From Deltaproteobacteria bacterium (GTDB lineage: Bacteria; Desulfobacterota; Binatia; UBA9968), in the NCBI GenBank assembly GCA_009692615.1, contig SHYW01000002.1:1-64000 (forward strand): DNA of 64,000 nt, read 5' to 3'. Shown here one piece after another: positions 44,268 to 53,060 of this stretch; within the stretch, counting starts at the first letter, position 1, and every line of letters begins with the position of its first letter. The notes beneath the pieces were generated by a model. That model was not told where the DNA came from. It saw only the letters and a program-made list of their open reading frames with translations, and did no database searches. The position numbers and the translations under genes were made by a program.

Positions 44268-47200
44268 TTATTGCGCGGGGCGCATGAGAGCGTTTGCTTG
44301 AATGCTCCGAACATCCCCCTTTGGAAAAGGGGGAGCGAGGGGGATTTGGTGGTGTCGTGTCGTGGTTGTCTTGTCGCTGATCGGCTGAGCGGGAACGTCG
44401 GCTGGGGTTTCTTCGACAGGGGCGCTCGGCGGCAGGGCTTTATTGTTGAGCCTGGCGTTGATCGTCGGCGCGAGCAGTTTCAAGATCGTCACCGGTAGAC
44501 CGCTGGTGAAGTGATAGTTTTCGGCGTCGCGGCCTTGGACGAAGGCGGTGATGACGCCGAAATAACGCTGGCCGATGTAGAAGATAAACGTCGCGGTGCG
44601 GTTGGTGGCGCGCGAGCTGGTGACGGCGCCGGCGCGATTGAAGGTTTGAAAGCGATTGTCGCCGGAGCCGGTTTTGCCGCCGGCGGTGACGACTTCGCCG
44701 TTGGCTAGCTTAAACGCGCCATTCAAGCGGCGCGCCGTGCCCTGTTCGACCACTGTGGCCATGGCGCGGCGGGCGACGCGGGCGACTTCAGGCGCCAGGA
44801 CTTGCTCGCCTTTGGCTTGGCTCGGTTCGAGCAAAGTTTCGTACGGCGTCGCGGTGGCGAATTGGACTTTATTTAAACTCGTTGACGGCCGGCGTACGCC
44901 GTCGTTGACCAATATTCCGACCAGCTCCGCCAGCGCCACGGGACGATCCGAAGAGCTGCCGATGGCGGTGGCGTAAGTGGGCACCAAGGTTTTAAATGGA
45001 AAGCCGAGCCGCTGCCAATAGGGCGCCATGCGGTTGAAGGCTTCCTTTTCTATGCGGATGCGCAGGCGCAGATCCTGAGCGCGACGATTGCGGTTGTTGA
45101 GTAACCAAGAAGAGCCGGCGCGGCGCGCTTCGCCGCTGTTGGCCCAGAGTTTTTCCCAGGTGAGATTGGGATCGTTGCGAAATTCGCTGGCGCACCAAAG
45201 ATCGAGCGGGTGAAAGCCGAGCAGATAGGCGTAATCGACCAGCGTCAGGCGCGGGTTGTGAAAGGCGCGGAACAGTTTGCCAACGTCGACTTCGGCGGTG
45301 TTGATCTGATGTTGCGTCAGCCAGTCGCTGAGCGCCGGCTCGTCGCTGCCGATATGCCAAGCGAAAAATAGGATCGTCAGGCGCCGCTCGATATTGCCTT
45401 TGGTGCCGAGTAAACGGCTGACGATCTCTTCGAGAGTTTGCTTGGCAAAGCTCTGGTAGGCTTTGCGTAACGCGCTACGCGATTCTTCTTCGGCGATCTC
45501 CTGGAGCATTCTTTGCCGGTCGGCGTTGGCCGGACTGTTCATCACGTCTTCGGAACGATAACTGAGCCGGGCGCGATGGTAGCTTACCAGGTCGCGCATC
45601 AGGCGGATGAAGACTAAGTTGGTCGAGTTGCGAAAAGCGTCGCGCAATTCAAAAATCTGATTGTCGTCTTTGTCGTCGAAATTTTCGAAATGATGCACGC
45701 CGCCGCCGGTGAAAAAGGTTTCATAGGGGCTCGCCGAGTAGCGGCGGGTCATGGCCTTGGCGAGAAACGCCGGCAACGCCAGCTGCTTTTCTTCGAGCAA
45801 CGTCTCGCAGCTCCACTTGGTGAGCGGATCGATCGCGGCCTTGGCTCGTTCTGACAATTCCGTGGCATCGAGCCCGCCGAGTTCCTTGTGCAGCTCGGCG
45901 ATGATTTCTAAATAATGGGTCAAGGTGCGGAGCTTCGCCGTACTGCCCAGTTCGAGTTTGACGCTTTTATTGAAATCGAAGGGCGCGGCGAAATTATCCG
46001 CCTGGACGCGCACCAGATTGCCGGTCGCTGTCGCCTCGACGAGGAGAAAAGAGTAAATCACTTTGCTCGGATCGTCCTGTTCGAGCAGCCGCTCGCCGTT
46101 CAAACCGAGAGCGTCGACGACTTTCTTGTCGGCCAGGCGGCCGATGAATTCAGTGACCTGCTTTTGCAGCGGCACGTCGATGGTGCTGTCGACTCGCAGG
46201 TGCAGCCGGTTCAAGTCGTAGAGATTGGCTACGCCCAGCGACTCCATCATGGTGTTGCGGATGGCGTTGGCGGCTTTGTTCTTGACCGAGGACGGTTGCG
46301 GCGGCAGCGGCGCGCTGGATAAAAACTTGATCGGGGTTTTTTGCAGCTGGTCGGCGAATTCACTGTCGATGACGCCTTCGCGCGCCATGAGCCGGGTAAA
46401 CTGGCCGACTTTCTCCTCCAACGAATCGCGCTCGTCGATCAGAAAGACCGATGGCGCGCGCACCGAGATCAGCAAGGTGAGGGCGTGCTTGAAGGCGCGG
46501 ATTTTCTCGGCGCTGCTGTCCGGCCCTTGGAGCGCTTTCACCACATCATTCAAACTCAGGCCGAACCAAGCGTGCAGTCCTTCGCCCAAGCCGTGAATCT
46601 CGCCGTAGCTCGGCGCCGCCGCCAGCGGCACGGTGTTCAAATAATTGACCACGATGCTTTCGCGCCAAGCTTTGGTGTTGGCCCCTTCGCGGTAGGCTTT
46701 CAAACTGGCGCCGACGATTTGGCGCAATTTTTCCACCGGCCCGTCGGTGCGGCCATTGGGCGAGTGGCGAAATTTTTCCAACTGCACGGCGAGTGTACTG
46801 CCGCCTTGAACCGGCACCGGCAGCGACAACTTGGAGCCGAGATAAAAGAGCGCAGCTTTGAAAATGCGCTCCCATTCGATCACCGGGTTTTGCCACGGCG
46901 TCGCCGGCCGGTCGAGGTCGCGGTTTTCTAAAAACAGCAGCGTCTTGACCAGCAGCGGCGGGATATCGTCGATCTTTTGAAAAAGAAAATCCGCTTGGGC
47001 GTAGTGAAACAGCTGCGCGCCGTCGGCGCCGAGAATTTCCAGCCCAGTGTCAGGCCGTTCAAGATAGGGCGGCGACACGCCCCGATCGAGCAGCGTCCGC
47101 ATGGTTTCCGACTGGCGCGTCTGTTGGCTTACCCGATAGCCCTGGGCTTCGAGTTTGGACTGGAATTGCGCCAGCTTCGAATAGCCGCGCCGATCGTCAA

Positions 47201-47459
47201 AGGGGGCTGCGCGCGGAAAGCGGATTTTTTTGTTCCGTCCATTCTCCAACTTGTAGGACAAACGCTCGTTGGTGCTGGTGAAAAACCAGGATTGCAAAAC
47301 CGAGGTCTGCATCTCGATGAACAGACAAGCGGCGACGATGGCGAACAGCGCCAACCACCAAAGCCAGACTTTGAGCTTGGTGAAGTTGAGAAAGAAAAAA
47401 AACCGGGAGGCGAACGACGGGCGGCGTGGCGCATCAGATGGGATAGTTTTTCCGCTCAT
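44268..47459 (-). CDS. Divergent class A penicillin-binding protein (transglycosylase/transpeptidase)
   Basis: It has 1,063 residues from ATG 47459; a start at 47483 is also possible. One membrane anchor (about residues 28-50) precedes a GT51-like domain with 'FLENRD' and 'QGGSTLAVQLEKFRHSPNG'. The usual RKxxE motif reads RQIVG, so the second catalytic glutamate is not apparent. A complete transpeptidase domain follows: S-T-A-K near residue 504 (LGSTAKL), S-T-N (FRNSTN), and K-T-G-S near 929 (GGKTGSG). It is longer than ordinary PBP1 proteins. The last 30 or so residues (PLAPPFPKGDVRS) are encoded by a dispersed palindrome. Confidence 0.85.
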   Translation of the reverse strand: MSGKTIPSDAPRRPSFASRFFFFLNFTKLKVWLWWLALFAIVAACLFIEMQTSVLQSWFFTSTNERLSYKLENGRNKKIRFPRAAPFDDRRGYSKLAQFQSKLEAQGYRVSQQTRQSETMRTLLDRGVSPPYLERPDTGLEILGADGAQLFHYAQADFLFQKIDDIPPLLVKTLLFLENRDLDRPATPWQNPVIEWERIFKAALFYLGSKLSLPVPVQGGSTLAVQLEKFRHSPNGRTDGPVEKLRQIVGASLKAYREGANTKAWRESIVVNYLNTVPLAAAPSYGEIHGLGEGLHAWFGLSLNDVVKALQGPDSSAEKIRAFKHALTLLISVRAPSVFLIDERDSLEEKVGQFTRLMAREGVIDSEFADQLQKTPIKFLSSAPLPPQPSSVKNKAANAIRNTMMESLGVANLYDLNRLHLRVDSTIDVPLQKQVTEFIGRLADKKVVDALGLNGERLLEQDDPSKVIYSFLLVEATATGNLVRVQADNFAAPFDFNKSVKLELGSTAKLRTLTHYLEIIAELHKELGGLDATELSERAKAAIDPLTKWSCETLLEEKQLALPAFLAKAMTRRYSASPYETFFTGGGVHHFENFDDKDDNQIFELRDAFRNSTNLVFIRLMRDLVSYHRARLSYRSEDVMNSPANADRQRMLQEIAEEESRSALRKAYQSFAKQTLEEIVSRLLGTKGNIERRLTILFFAWHIGSDEPALSDWLTQHQINTAEVDVGKLFRAFHNPRLTLVDYAYLLGFHPLDLWCASEFRNDPNLTWEKLWANSGEARRAGSSWLLNNRNRRAQDLRLRIRIEKEAFNRMAPYWQRLGFPFKTLVPTYATAIGSSSDRPVALAELVGILVNDGVRRPSTSLNKVQFATATPYETLLEPSQAKGEQVLAPEVARVARRAMATVVEQGTARRLNGAFKLANGEVVTAGGKTGSGDNRFQTFNRAGAVTSSRATNRTATFIFYIGQRYFGVITAFVQGRDAENYHFTSGLPVTILKLLAPTINARLNNKALPPSAPVEETPADVPAQPISDKTTTTRHHQIPLAPPFPKGDVRSIQANALMRPAQ
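44314..44345. repeat. TCCCCCTTT/AAAGGGGGA palindrome within the penicillin-binding protein 3' end
   Basis: The stem 44314-44322 with 44326-44334 is followed by GCGAGGGGGATTT. It is the same family as 30961-30982 but with the longer, typical flank. On the coding strand it is translated as part of the protein's C-terminus. Confidence 0.7.
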
Positions 47460-47561
47460 CGAAGTGTGCTCGCATGATAACACACTGGCGGAAAAAACCT
47501 AAGATGCTTTTTAGTTGAGAGGATGAATGCTGGCGATGACCGTTGCGGAAGATGTTCAGGA

Positions 47562-47670
47562 TTTTCTCCCGCAAAGGCGCCAAGCCGCAAAGTTAAATAA
47601 GACTCGACGACGAAAAATTCGCCAAACCAAATTTCCGAACTTAGCGTCTTTGCGCCTTTGCGGGAGAAAA
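47562..47670. repeat. CGCAAAGGCGC-type palindromic repeat
   Basis: TTTTCTCCCGCAAAGGCGCC from about 47562 is mirrored by GCGCCTTTGCGGGAGAAAA ending at 47670. It is related in design to the CACGAAG palindromes (short tandem units, AT-rich core with 'TTCCGAAC'). It lies between the convergent-side cupin gene stop and the penicillin-binding protein start. Confidence 0.75.
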
Positions 47671-47677
47671 ATCCGAG

Positions 47678-48109
47678 TTAATTCCAGTCGGCGAGGACAC
47701 CCATATCTTGGCCGCCGCCGTGTTGGAAGACAACCCGCTTGCCGGTCTTTTCGTCGATCTCATTTCTCTGGCCGCCGGCTTTGGCGACGTCTTCCGCGGT
47801 GGCTTTGTGGCTATTGCCTAACAAGATCATCGGCTCGTCATTGGGATTGGACCCTTCGTAAAATTCATGGGCCGGGATGCTGATGATCTGCCCCTGGGAG
47901 ACCTCGTGGGTTTCATTGCGCCCTTTGACGATGCCTTTGCCGGTCAAAACATAATAGCTCCGGTCCGACGGATGGTTGTGCATGACTTGCACGTCTCCGG
48001 GGGGAAAAATCAGAATCCAGGTTTCTAAATTCTCCCGGCGGAACAGATCGATGCGGCGCTGGCCTTTTTTGCGGCCCTTGGACATTTCCAAAACATCTAA
48101 GACTTTCAT
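47678..48109 (-). CDS. Cupin domain protein
   Basis: It has 143 residues with a single cupin barrel. Motif 1 'GDVQVMHNHPSDRSYYVLTG' supplies two histidines and the distal residues; motif 2 'GQIISIPAHEFYEGSNPND' supplies the third. The N-terminus (LDVLEMSKGRKKGQRRIDLF) is basic. It may be a small metal-dependent enzyme or binding protein; the substrate is unknown. Confidence 0.8.
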   Translation of the reverse strand: MKVLDVLEMSKGRKKGQRRIDLFRRENLETWILIFPPGDVQVMHNHPSDRSYYVLTGKGIVKGRNETHEVSQGQIISIPAHEFYEGSNPNDEPMILLGNSHKATAEDVAKAGGQRNEIDEKTGKRVVFQHGGGQDMGVLADWN

Positions 48110-48253
48110 GGGAACCTCCTTTTGAGTTACCGTTACTAATGACGCAAATCTATTCCCGTCGGTCTCACCCTGTCAAGGTCAAGTTTGTCTGCCGGCGCCA
48201 ACCGTAATATAGGAGTCTTTAGGCTTTACGTGTGTCGTTCAGATGGTTTTGTT

Positions 48254-48331
48254 CATCACGAAGGCACGAAGGACACGAAGGGCTCGGAAAATAAAACTCC
48301 GAACTTCGTGCTCTTCGTGTCCTTCGTGGTG
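48254..48331. repeat. CACGAAG-type palindromic repeat, copy 5
   Basis: CATCACGAAGGCACGAAGGA from 48254 is mirrored by CTTCGTGTCCTTCGTGGTG ending at 48331, around an AT-rich core with 'CTCGGA...TCCGAAC'. It lies in the leader of the binding-protein gene at 48380. An open frame reads through it, but the true start is downstream. Confidence 0.85.
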
Positions 48332-48379
48332 AAAACATCTTCACACGAAACTCGGAATCATCACAAAGGAGAAAAGGTC

Positions 48380-49279
48380 ATGAGTCTAACCAAGCTCAGT
48401 TGCATGTACGGCCATCTCGAAGGTATCGACGGCAAGTTCGCCCGCGACATCACCGGCTATCTGTCTATCGACGCCGGCATTTACGCCAAACATGGTCTGG
48501 AGGTTTCTTGGAATCATGTGCAAGGAACCGAAGAACGATATCGGAGATTGGCAAATGGTGAAGCGCAGCTTTCGTTCGTCGTCGGGCGCGCCTCGTTGCA
48601 ACATTTTCTCGACACCAAGACGACTCGAGTGATTGGTTGCGCGATGAATACTTGTCCCTATCTGTTGGTTGCCGACGGGGCGATTAAAGAGATCAAAGAT
48701 TTGAAAGGCCAAACCGTGGTCTGCCGCGAAGGGCCGGCGCGCGGCGTGCCGCTGGGTTGGCAGTTCCAACAGCTCGGCGGCCTTGCCTTGGGTCACGACT
48801 TCCAACTCAAGCTCGTGCCGAGCGACCAAGAAGCGTTTCATACGCTGCTCGACAAGAAAGCCGCGGCGGCGATCGTGCCGCGTCCCTACGGATTTGTCGC
48901 CGAAGACAAGGGCTTTCACCGCATGGTCGAGTGGAACGACTTGGTTGACGATCCATTGCCAATCACCATCGAGACCACGCAGAAGCTCTTCGGTGAGCGC
49001 GAGAAAGACTTCAGAGCGTTTCTCGCCGCGCACAGCGAAGGGATCGTTCACGCCAAGGCCAATCGTGAGAAAGCGGTGCAGCTGCTGATCGACAAGTTCG
49101 GCCACTATCGTTCGCTGGCCGAGAGGACGTTCGACGATTATCTTTGTTATATGGATGAGTCGTTGACGGTCGACGTAAAGCAGCTGAGTAAGTTGTTGGC
49201 CCAAGTTGCGTTGCAGTCCGTTCAGAACGCCCGCGAAGTGGCAGCCGAGTGGCTGATGGCTGGAGCGCTGCTGTCTTAG
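48380..49279 (+). CDS. TauA/NMT1-like solute-binding-protein-fold protein without a signal peptide
   Basis: It has 299 residues from ATG 48380, with AAAGGAG and AAAAGG just upstream. The mature-like fold starts at once (MSLTKLSCMYGHLEGI), with 'GYLSIDAGIYAKHGLEVSW', 'EIKDLKGQTVVCREGPARG' and 'EKDFRAFLAAHSEGIVHAKA' as family landmarks. No hydrophobic leader precedes it; the frame upstream is only a translation of the palindromic repeat. It may act in the cytosol, as yeast THI5 does, though no THI5-like C-C-C-F-C motif is visible. Confidence 0.75.
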   Translation: MSLTKLSCMYGHLEGIDGKFARDITGYLSIDAGIYAKHGLEVSWNHVQGTEERYRRLANGEAQLSFVVGRASLQHFLDTKTTRVIGCAMNTCPYLLVADGAIKEIKDLKGQTVVCREGPARGVPLGWQFQQLGGLALGHDFQLKLVPSDQEAFHTLLDKKAAAAIVPRPYGFVAEDKGFHRMVEWNDLVDDPLPITIETTQKLFGEREKDFRAFLAAHSEGIVHAKANREKAVQLLIDKFGHYRSLAERTFDDYLCYMDESLTVDVKQLSKLLAQVALQSVQNAREVAAEWLMAGALLS

Positions 49280-49282
49280 TAG

Positions 49283-49305
49283 GGGCGACCGGCGGTCGCC
49301 CTTTT
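49283..49305 (+). terminator. Rho-independent-like terminator
   Basis: GGGCGACC (49283-49290), loop GGC and GGTCGCCC (49294-49301) are followed by TTTT, five bases after the stop of the preceding gene. The core also belongs to the dispersed 'GTAGGGGCGACC' repeat type. Confidence 0.65.
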
Positions 49306-49406
49306 CGAACTTCTAGGCCTAGCGGAACCGACTCGTTTCTTGCTATATGTCAGCCGCTGGCGTGATTGTACGTCGGACAAAACTATCGGGGCTGGAGTGT
49401 GATCGA

Positions 49407-50405
49407 ATGACGAAATTCTCATTGCTTTGTCCAAGCATCTTTCAAGTCTCCCGCGCTATGGCAGCTCTAGGCTTGATCTTTTTTTGTAACTCGAATGGCT
49501 CTGCCGCCGAGGTGACCATCGCGCTGCCGACGAAAAGTTTTCAGCAGATTATTTTTCCGCTGGCGGTTGAGCGCGGTTACATGAAGGAAGAGGGCATCGA
49601 TCTGAAGATCACTTTCATGGAGCCGACGCCGAGTATTCAAGCGCTGGTCGCCGACAGTATTCAACTCACCGGTTCCGGCGGCAGCGCCATGGTGGCGATC
49701 GCGCGCGGCAATGTGCCGATGAGAGTTGTGCTGGCGGTCAACGATCGCGTGCATCAGTGGATTCTCAGCCGGCCCAACATCACGAGCTTGCGAGATTTGA
49801 AAGGCAAGATTGTCGCCACGCCGGGCATCGCCGCGGTTTCCACTTTTATGTTTAAACAGGTGCTGTCGAAGTATGGCCTCGACGGCAGCAAGGATGTCAC
49901 CTTCGTCGATCCCGGCGTTGGCAATCAGGTGGCCGCGTTGATCTCCGGCGCCGCCGAAGGCGCCATCGCCAGCGTCGAACAGCGCTACGCCGGCGTCGAC
50001 GCTGGCATGAAAGAGCTCTTGTATTTGGGTAACGAAGTGAAAAATTCCTGGGGCACGACGGCGGCTTCGGACAAGTTCATCAAAGAACAGCCCAGGCTCT
50101 TGGCCGGCTTCATACGTGCGACGCTCAAAGCGCTGCGCTTGATCAAGCGCGAGCGCGACGGAACTATCGCCGCGTACGCGAAATTTTCCGGCTTACCGGC
50201 AGCGACAGCCACTCGGCTTTACAACGATTTAATCGGCACATTTACGGCGGGCGGCAGCGTCGACCTCGACACGCAGAAAAGCGATCTCGAAGTGATTCGC
50301 CAAGTTTTGGATGCCAAGGAAGCGTTGCCGGCGGCGCGGGTTTTCGATTTCAGCGCGGCGCTGGAAGCGGACGCGCAGCTCAACAAGACTGGCTGGAAAC
50401 CATAG
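49407..50405 (+). CDS. NMT1/TauA-type periplasmic solute-binding protein
   Basis: It has 332 residues from ATG 49407. A signal peptide ends near NGSAA; the mature start is 'EVTIALPTKSFQQIIFPLAV'. 'SLRDLKGKIVATPGIAAVST' and 'LGNEVKNSWGTTAASDKFIK' are shared with its paralogue at 51644, as is the C-terminal LNKTGWKP. The two paralogues flank an amidohydrolase gene, suggesting one functional unit. Confidence 0.88.
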   Translation: MTKFSLLCPSIFQVSRAMAALGLIFFCNSNGSAAEVTIALPTKSFQQIIFPLAVERGYMKEEGIDLKITFMEPTPSIQALVADSIQLTGSGGSAMVAIARGNVPMRVVLAVNDRVHQWILSRPNITSLRDLKGKIVATPGIAAVSTFMFKQVLSKYGLDGSKDVTFVDPGVGNQVAALISGAAEGAIASVEQRYAGVDAGMKELLYLGNEVKNSWGTTAASDKFIKEQPRLLAGFIRATLKALRLIKRERDGTIAAYAKFSGLPAATATRLYNDLIGTFTAGGSVDLDTQKSDLEVIRQVLDAKEALPAARVFDFSAALEADAQLNKTGWKP

Positions 50406-50456
50406 ATTACGTTTCAAACCGTGAAAAATTAAAATGCACACTAAAGGAGAAAACCC

Positions 50457-51551
50457 ATGGCAGGCATAATCGATTCGGATACGCATATATCGGAAGGCGA
50501 GGCGATGTGGGCGATGATGGACAAGGAGATGTACGGGCGCCGGCCAGTGTTGATCAAAAGCCCGGAAGACACGCTCTACGGGCCGCGCAATGCGTTTTGG
50601 TTGATCGACGGTAATATTTTCCCCAAACCCAACGGCAAGGGCAGCTTTCGTTTGATCACGCCGTCGGCGTCCAAGCTTGAATCTTCCCGCGGCGATATTC
50701 ACCTCGCCTATCGCGAGATGACCGACATCCCCGGCCGGCTGCGCGATATGGACAAGCTCGGCGTCGATCTGCAGGTTGTTTTTCCGACTTTGTTCTTGAT
50801 CTACATCACCGACGATGCCGCCCTCGATATCGCCATGGCGCGGGCCTACAACCGCTTCATCGCTCAGGCCTGCGCGAAATCCGGCGGGCGCATTCGTTGG
50901 GTGGTGGTGCCGCCGCTGCACTCGGTCGAGGAATCGGTGAAGGAAATCAAATGGGGCAAAGACAACGGCGCGGTGGGGGTGTTCTTCCGCGGCATCGAGG
51001 GGCAGCGTACGCTCGACAATCCTTATTTCAATCCGATTTACCAGGCGGCCAGCGATACCGGTCTGCCGATTCTGATCCACACCGGCGCCGGCTGTCCGTT
51101 GTTCATCAATCTGTTCGATGTCGAGCGCAACCACACCTTTGGTCACAGCCGGGTGCAGCCATTGTTCGCCTTCCGCGATCTGATCGCCAACAAAATTCCT
51201 GAGCAGTTTCCCAAACTCAAGTTCGGCTTCATCGAAGCATCGGCCGGCTGGGTGCCGTTCATGATGCACATCATCAAGCGGCTGTTCAAAGAAAAATGGA
51301 AGTTCGCCAACGACGCCGACATGTTCCGCGAGTATCGGATTTTCGTTGCCGCCGAAGCCGACGAGGATGTCAGCTACATCGCCCAGTACACCGGCGAAGA
51401 TCATCTGATCATCGGTTCGGACTACGGCCATCAAGATCCGTCGGAAGAACGGCAATTGGTCGCCGCCATGCGCGCCCGCGAAGACATCGCGCCGGCGCTG
51501 ACGAATAAAATTTTCTTCGACAATCCGAAATTGCTCTATCCGCTGAACTGA
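50457..51551 (+). CDS. Amidohydrolase family protein (amidohydrolase-2, decarboxylase/hydrolase)
   Basis: This TIM-barrel metal enzyme has 364 residues. The N-terminal metal motif is D-S-D-T-H (IIDSDTHISEGE); the catalytic strands 'VGVFFRGIEG', 'LPILIHTGAG' and 'LIIGSDYGHQDPSEE' carry the histidines and last aspartate. Relatives include ACMS decarboxylase, gamma-resorcylate decarboxylase and other C-C hydrolases of aromatic catabolism. AAAGGAG lies before ATG 50457. It stands between two paralogous binding-protein genes. Confidence 0.88.
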   Translation: MAGIIDSDTHISEGEAMWAMMDKEMYGRRPVLIKSPEDTLYGPRNAFWLIDGNIFPKPNGKGSFRLITPSASKLESSRGDIHLAYREMTDIPGRLRDMDKLGVDLQVVFPTLFLIYITDDAALDIAMARAYNRFIAQACAKSGGRIRWVVVPPLHSVEESVKEIKWGKDNGAVGVFFRGIEGQRTLDNPYFNPIYQAASDTGLPILIHTGAGCPLFINLFDVERNHTFGHSRVQPLFAFRDLIANKIPEQFPKLKFGFIEASAGWVPFMMHIIKRLFKEKWKFANDADMFREYRIFVAAEADEDVSYIAQYTGEDHLIIGSDYGHQDPSEERQLVAAMRAREDIAPALTNKIFFDNPKLLYPLN

Positions 51552-51585
51552 TTCGTGCGTCAACACTCACTTGATCCATCCTTTT

Positions 51586-51619
51586 CCTCACCCTCTCCCG
51601 CGTGCGGAAGAGGGTGAGG
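51586..51619. repeat. CCTCACCCTCT/AGAGGGTGAGG palindrome
   Basis: An 11-bp stem (51586-51596 with 51609-51619) lies just before the binding protein at 51644. It is a widespread type of intergenic palindrome and may also end transcripts from the amidohydrolase. Confidence 0.6.
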
Positions 51620-51643
51620 GTGGTTTTCAACCGAGGAGCGACG

Positions 51644-52651
51644 ATGAAATACCGATCGAAGCTGATCTCGTCCATGGGAAGTTGCCGGTTGTTGGCCGTC
51701 GCGTTATCCGCGCATTGCTTCTCTTTAAGTCCCGTCAGCGCTCAGTCATTGCAGATCGTCAACATGGCGATTCCGGCGCGCAGCTTTCAGATGGTCATCT
51801 ATCCCGTTGCCCAGCAAAAGGGCTACATGAAAGAAGAAGGCCTCGACTCGCGGGTGATCTTCATCGCCGCGACCACGAGCATTCAAGCGATGCTCGGTGG
51901 CGACGTGCACTTCACCGGCGCGGGCACCAGCGCATTAGTCAGCGTGGCGCGTTCAAGTACGCCGCTCAAAGTTGTTTTGGCGACCAACGACCGGGTGTTG
52001 CAGTGGCTGGTGACCAGACCGGAAATCCAAAGCCCGAAAGATTTGAAAGGCAAGAAGATCGCCGTTACCGGCATCGCCGCGATGGCGACTTATATATTGA
52101 AGCAGGTTTTGACCAAGCACGGCCTCGACGCCAATAAAGATGTAACTTATTTGGATGTCGGCGCCACCAATCAACTGCCGGCGCTGCTCGGCGGCGGCTT
52201 CGAAGCGGCGACGCTGAGCGTCGAACAACGCTACGTCGCCCTCGACAAAGGCATGAAGGAGATGTTTTTCTTCGGCAACGAAGTAAAAAATTCTTGGGGC
52301 ACGTTGGCGACCACCGATAAACTGATCAAGGAAAATCCCAAAATGATTGCCGGCGTTATGCGCGCGACCTTGAAAGCGATGCGCTACATCCGGCATGACA
52401 AGGAAGGGACGATCGTGGAGATGATCAAGTTCGCCAACGTTTCACGCCAACAGGCGATCCGTGTCTACGATGATATCATTCCAACCTTCACGCGCGCCGG
52501 CGTGGTCGATGACGAGACGCAGAGAAACGATCTCAACATCATCCGCCAAGTGATCAATGGTAATGAAACTCTGCCCAACGCCAAAGGCTATGACTTCAGT
52601 ATCGCTCTGGAGGCGGAGCAGCAGTTGAATAAGAGCGGCTGGAAGCCGTGA
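51644..52651 (+). CDS. NMT1/TauA-type periplasmic solute-binding protein
   Basis: It has 335 residues from ATG 51644, supported by GAGGAG. The signal peptide is cut near VSAQS; the mature start is 'LQIVNMAIPARSFQMVIYPV'. It is close to the 49407 protein in layout and sequence ('FGNEVKNSWGTLATTDKLIK', C-terminal LNKSGWKP). Probably an old tandem duplicate, split by the amidohydrolase gene. Confidence 0.88.
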   Translation: MKYRSKLISSMGSCRLLAVALSAHCFSLSPVSAQSLQIVNMAIPARSFQMVIYPVAQQKGYMKEEGLDSRVIFIAATTSIQAMLGGDVHFTGAGTSALVSVARSSTPLKVVLATNDRVLQWLVTRPEIQSPKDLKGKKIAVTGIAAMATYILKQVLTKHGLDANKDVTYLDVGATNQLPALLGGGFEAATLSVEQRYVALDKGMKEMFFFGNEVKNSWGTLATTDKLIKENPKMIAGVMRATLKAMRYIRHDKEGTIVEMIKFANVSRQQAIRVYDDIIPTFTRAGVVDDETQRNDLNIIRQVINGNETLPNAKGYDFSIALEAEQQLNKSGWKP

Positions 52652-52655
52652 CCGA

Positions 52656-52713
52656 GTAGGGTGCGCTAGGCGCACCATTTTGATCAAGTCACGGTGCGCA
52701 AGCGCACCCTACG
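52656..52713. repeat. GTAGGGTGCGC...GCGCACCCTAC palindrome
   Basis: GTAGGGTGCGC near 52656 and GCGCACCCTAC ending at 52713 form an inverted repeat, each arm itself containing a smaller hairpin (GGCGCACC and GGTGCGCAAGCGCACC). It is a dispersed intergenic element between the binding protein and the PQ-loop gene. Confidence 0.65.
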
Positions 52714-52732
52714 GGATGAAAGTGAAACATTC

Positions 52733-53014
52733 ATGATTGAAGCCCTGGGCATGGTTAGCGGCATCGTCATGCCGTTCTTCAATATTCCGTTGATTCTGCG
52801 CATCGTCCGGCGCCGCTCTTCCGAGGATATTAGTTTGGTCTGGGTAGTCGGCGCGTGGATCTGTGTGATGGGAATGGTGCCGCAAAGCTTGCAGTCGACC
52901 GATCCAGTTTTGATGATGTTCGGTATCGTCAACGGTCTCTTTTTTACCGGCGTGTTTGTGAGCGTGCTGCTATTTCATCCCGCCATCAAGAAAAGATTTC
53001 GACACCGCGATTAA
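52733..53014 (+). CDS. SemiSWEET/PQ-loop-like small membrane protein
   Basis: It has 93 residues from ATG 52733, with three membrane helices. 'PFFNIPLILRIVRRRSSEDI' and 'WVVGAWICVMGMVPQSLQS' (containing a P-Q) resemble the PQ-loop repeat of SemiSWEET sugar carriers, which work as dimers. The match is by pattern and size; other three-helix families are possible. Confidence 0.55.
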   Translation: MIEALGMVSGIVMPFFNIPLILRIVRRRSSEDISLVWVVGAWICVMGMVPQSLQSTDPVLMMFGIVNGLFFTGVFVSVLLFHPAIKKRFRHRD

Positions 53015-53060
53015 TCGATCCTGGCGGTTTCTTGCGCTGAGACTTGGACGGAGGCGAAGT

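Noticed and set aside
48185-48379. In-frame N-terminal extension of the binding protein at 48380
   Set aside because: It is a translation of the CACGAAG palindrome. A strong ribosome binding site sits at the 48380 ATG and the fold begins there.
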